Shown here: piece after piece, positions 13,392 to 14,207 of the stretch
Layout of the letters: each line of letters starts with the position of its first letter
Position numbering within the stretch: position 1 is the first letter of the stretch
Assembly: GCA_025055355.1 (NCBI GenBank)
Contig: JANWYM010000048.1
Location: forward strand, 1-14,207
DNA: 14,207 nt
Direction: 5' to 3'
Source of the DNA: Abditibacteriales bacterium
GTDB lineage: Bacteria; Armatimonadota; Abditibacteriia; Abditibacteriales; JANWYM01
The notes under the pieces: model-generated
Database searches by the model: none
The model's input: only the letters and a program-made list of their open reading frames with translations
What the model was told of the DNA's origin: nothing
Made by a program: the position numbers and the translations under genes

Positions 13392-14207
13392 GCAATCCCC
13401 ACCCGCTCAAAGATGTAGTCCACGTGCTTGGTATGGTAACCGTAGTCGAAGCACGCGTCCAGCTCGGCGGGCGTGAGGGCGTCGCGCACGCGGGGATCGG
13501 CTTCCAACAGGGCGCGGAACGGTCTCTGCTCGGTCCACGCCTGCATCGCCTTCTCTTGCACCAGGGTGTAAGCGTCCTCGCGCTGCCAGCCCTTGTCAAT
13601 CAGAGCCAGCATGACCTGCTGGGAGAAGATCACGCCTTGGGTGCGCTCCAGGTTGCGCTTCATGTTGTCGGGGTAGACCACCAGCCCTTCCATGATGCGC
13701 GTGAAGCGGCGTGTCATGTAGTCCACCAGCAGACTGCTATCCGCTAAGGCGACGCGCTCCACGGAGGAGTTGGTCAGGTCGCGTTCGTGCCACGTCGCAA
13801 TGTTTTCTATCGCGGGGATCAAGTTGCCGCGCACCACCCGCGCCAAACCGCAGATCTGCTCGCAGCGGAACGGGTTGCGCTTGTGCGGCATCGCCGACGA
13901 GCCGCGCTGCCCCGCCTGAAACGGCTCTTCCACCTCCAGAATCTCCGTGCGCTGCAAGTTGCGGATTTCCGTGGCGAACTTTTCCAACGACGCTGCGGTG
14001 ATGGCTAAAGCCGCCATGTATTCCGCGTGGCGGTCGCGCTGAAGGATCTGCGTGCTGACGCGGGCAGGCGTCAATCCGAGCGACTGGCAGACCAACTGCT
14101 CCACGCGCGGGTCAATGTTGGCGTACGTCCCCACCGCGCCGCTGATCTTGCCCCAACTCACCACCTCTTTGGCGTTCTCGATGCGCCGCACCGCCCGCCG
14201 CAGTTCC
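13388..14207 (-). CDS. purB: Adenylosuccinate lyase, C-terminal part (cut by window edge)
   Basis: PurB releases fumarate in two purine steps (SAICAR to AICAR and adenylosuccinate to AMP). The frame is open to the right edge, so the start lies outside. Present are about 273 codons, with SGAVGTYANIDPRVE, the fumarase/aspartase-superfamily signature GSSAMPHKRNP with its mobile catalytic loop, TWHERDLTNSSVER, and a normal C-terminus. A GTG near 14191 is internal and not the real start. The stop overlaps the next small gene by ATGA. Confidence 0.96.
   Translation of the reverse strand, partial: ELRRAVRRIENAKEVVSWGKISGAVGTYANIDPRVEQLVCQSLGLTPARVSTQILQRDRHAEYMAALAITAASLEKFATEIRNLQRTEILEVEEPFQAGQRGSSAMPHKRNPFRCEQICGLARVVRGNLIPAIENIATWHERDLTNSSVERVALADSSLLVDYMTRRFTRIMEGLVVYPDNMKRNLERTQGVIFSQQVMLALIDKGWQREDAYTLVQEKAMQAWTEQRPFRALLEADPRVRDALTPAELDACFDYGYHTKHVDYIFERVGIA

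Noticed and set aside
1..14207. CRISPR array, tRNA, rRNA or purine riboswitch
   Set aside because: No regularly spaced repeats of CRISPR length, no tRNA-like cloverleaf and no recognisable purine-riboswitch core were noticed on either strand; the start of the pur run lies outside the window.

Overview
The window holds most of a purine-biosynthesis gene run on the minus strand. In the direction of transcription the order is purB (cut by the right edge), purS, purQ, purL, purF, purM. It is followed by a small receiver-domain gene, a ceramidase-family gene, and a lower-GC block of poorly characterised exported or small proteins. Split PurS/PurQ/small-PurL, a PurF with four Fe-S-type cysteines and Bacillus-like gene order point away from gamma-proteobacteria. 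The GC-rich pur genes, compact ATGA junctions, ceramidase-family gene and heptanucleotide repeats would suit an environmental, possibly thermophilic lineage such as Armatimonadota. That placement is a weak inference; no rRNA or other marker is present.

Right half (14207-4724): purB ends in an ATGA overlap with a small gene that has been split by a 95-bp near-perfect palindromic element. Next is purS, which is not the usual ~85-residue protein: it carries a C-terminal extension of about 275 residues with a DTG...VGRP pattern typical of retropepsin-like aspartic proteases. A second, free-standing copy of that extension follows, and just in front of it lies a recognisable wreck of a second PurS domain. 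This shows a tandem duplication of the whole fusion gene and loss of the duplicate's PurS part. purQ follows with an ATGA overlap. A truncated, frameshifted HepT-like remnant lies between purQ and purL. purL, purF and purM encode PurL, PurF and PurM with all main motifs. PurL and PurF, and less regularly PurM, contain extra peptide segments encoded by short tandem (mostly 7-nt) repeats. A small membrane PH-domain-like protein is translationally coupled to purF.

Left half (4723-1): a stand-alone receiver domain has Glu at the phosphorylation position. A ~476-residue neutral/alkaline-ceramidase-family protein has its own recognisable promoter. Beyond it, a segment of about 175 bp is present twice (1-178 and 2430-2603). 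Each copy carries the start of the same small helical protein and a TATAAT-containing leader. Between the copies are two membrane-anchored or exported proteins with secretin/STN-like N-terminal segments.

Together the right half makes the first and middle steps of IMP synthesis: PRPP to phosphoribosylamine (PurF), FGAR to FGAM (PurSQL), FGAM to AIR (PurM), and the PurB lyase steps. The most unusual feature is the aspartic-protease-like module attached to PurS and duplicated beside it, which would place a putative protease domain on the FGAM synthase complex.
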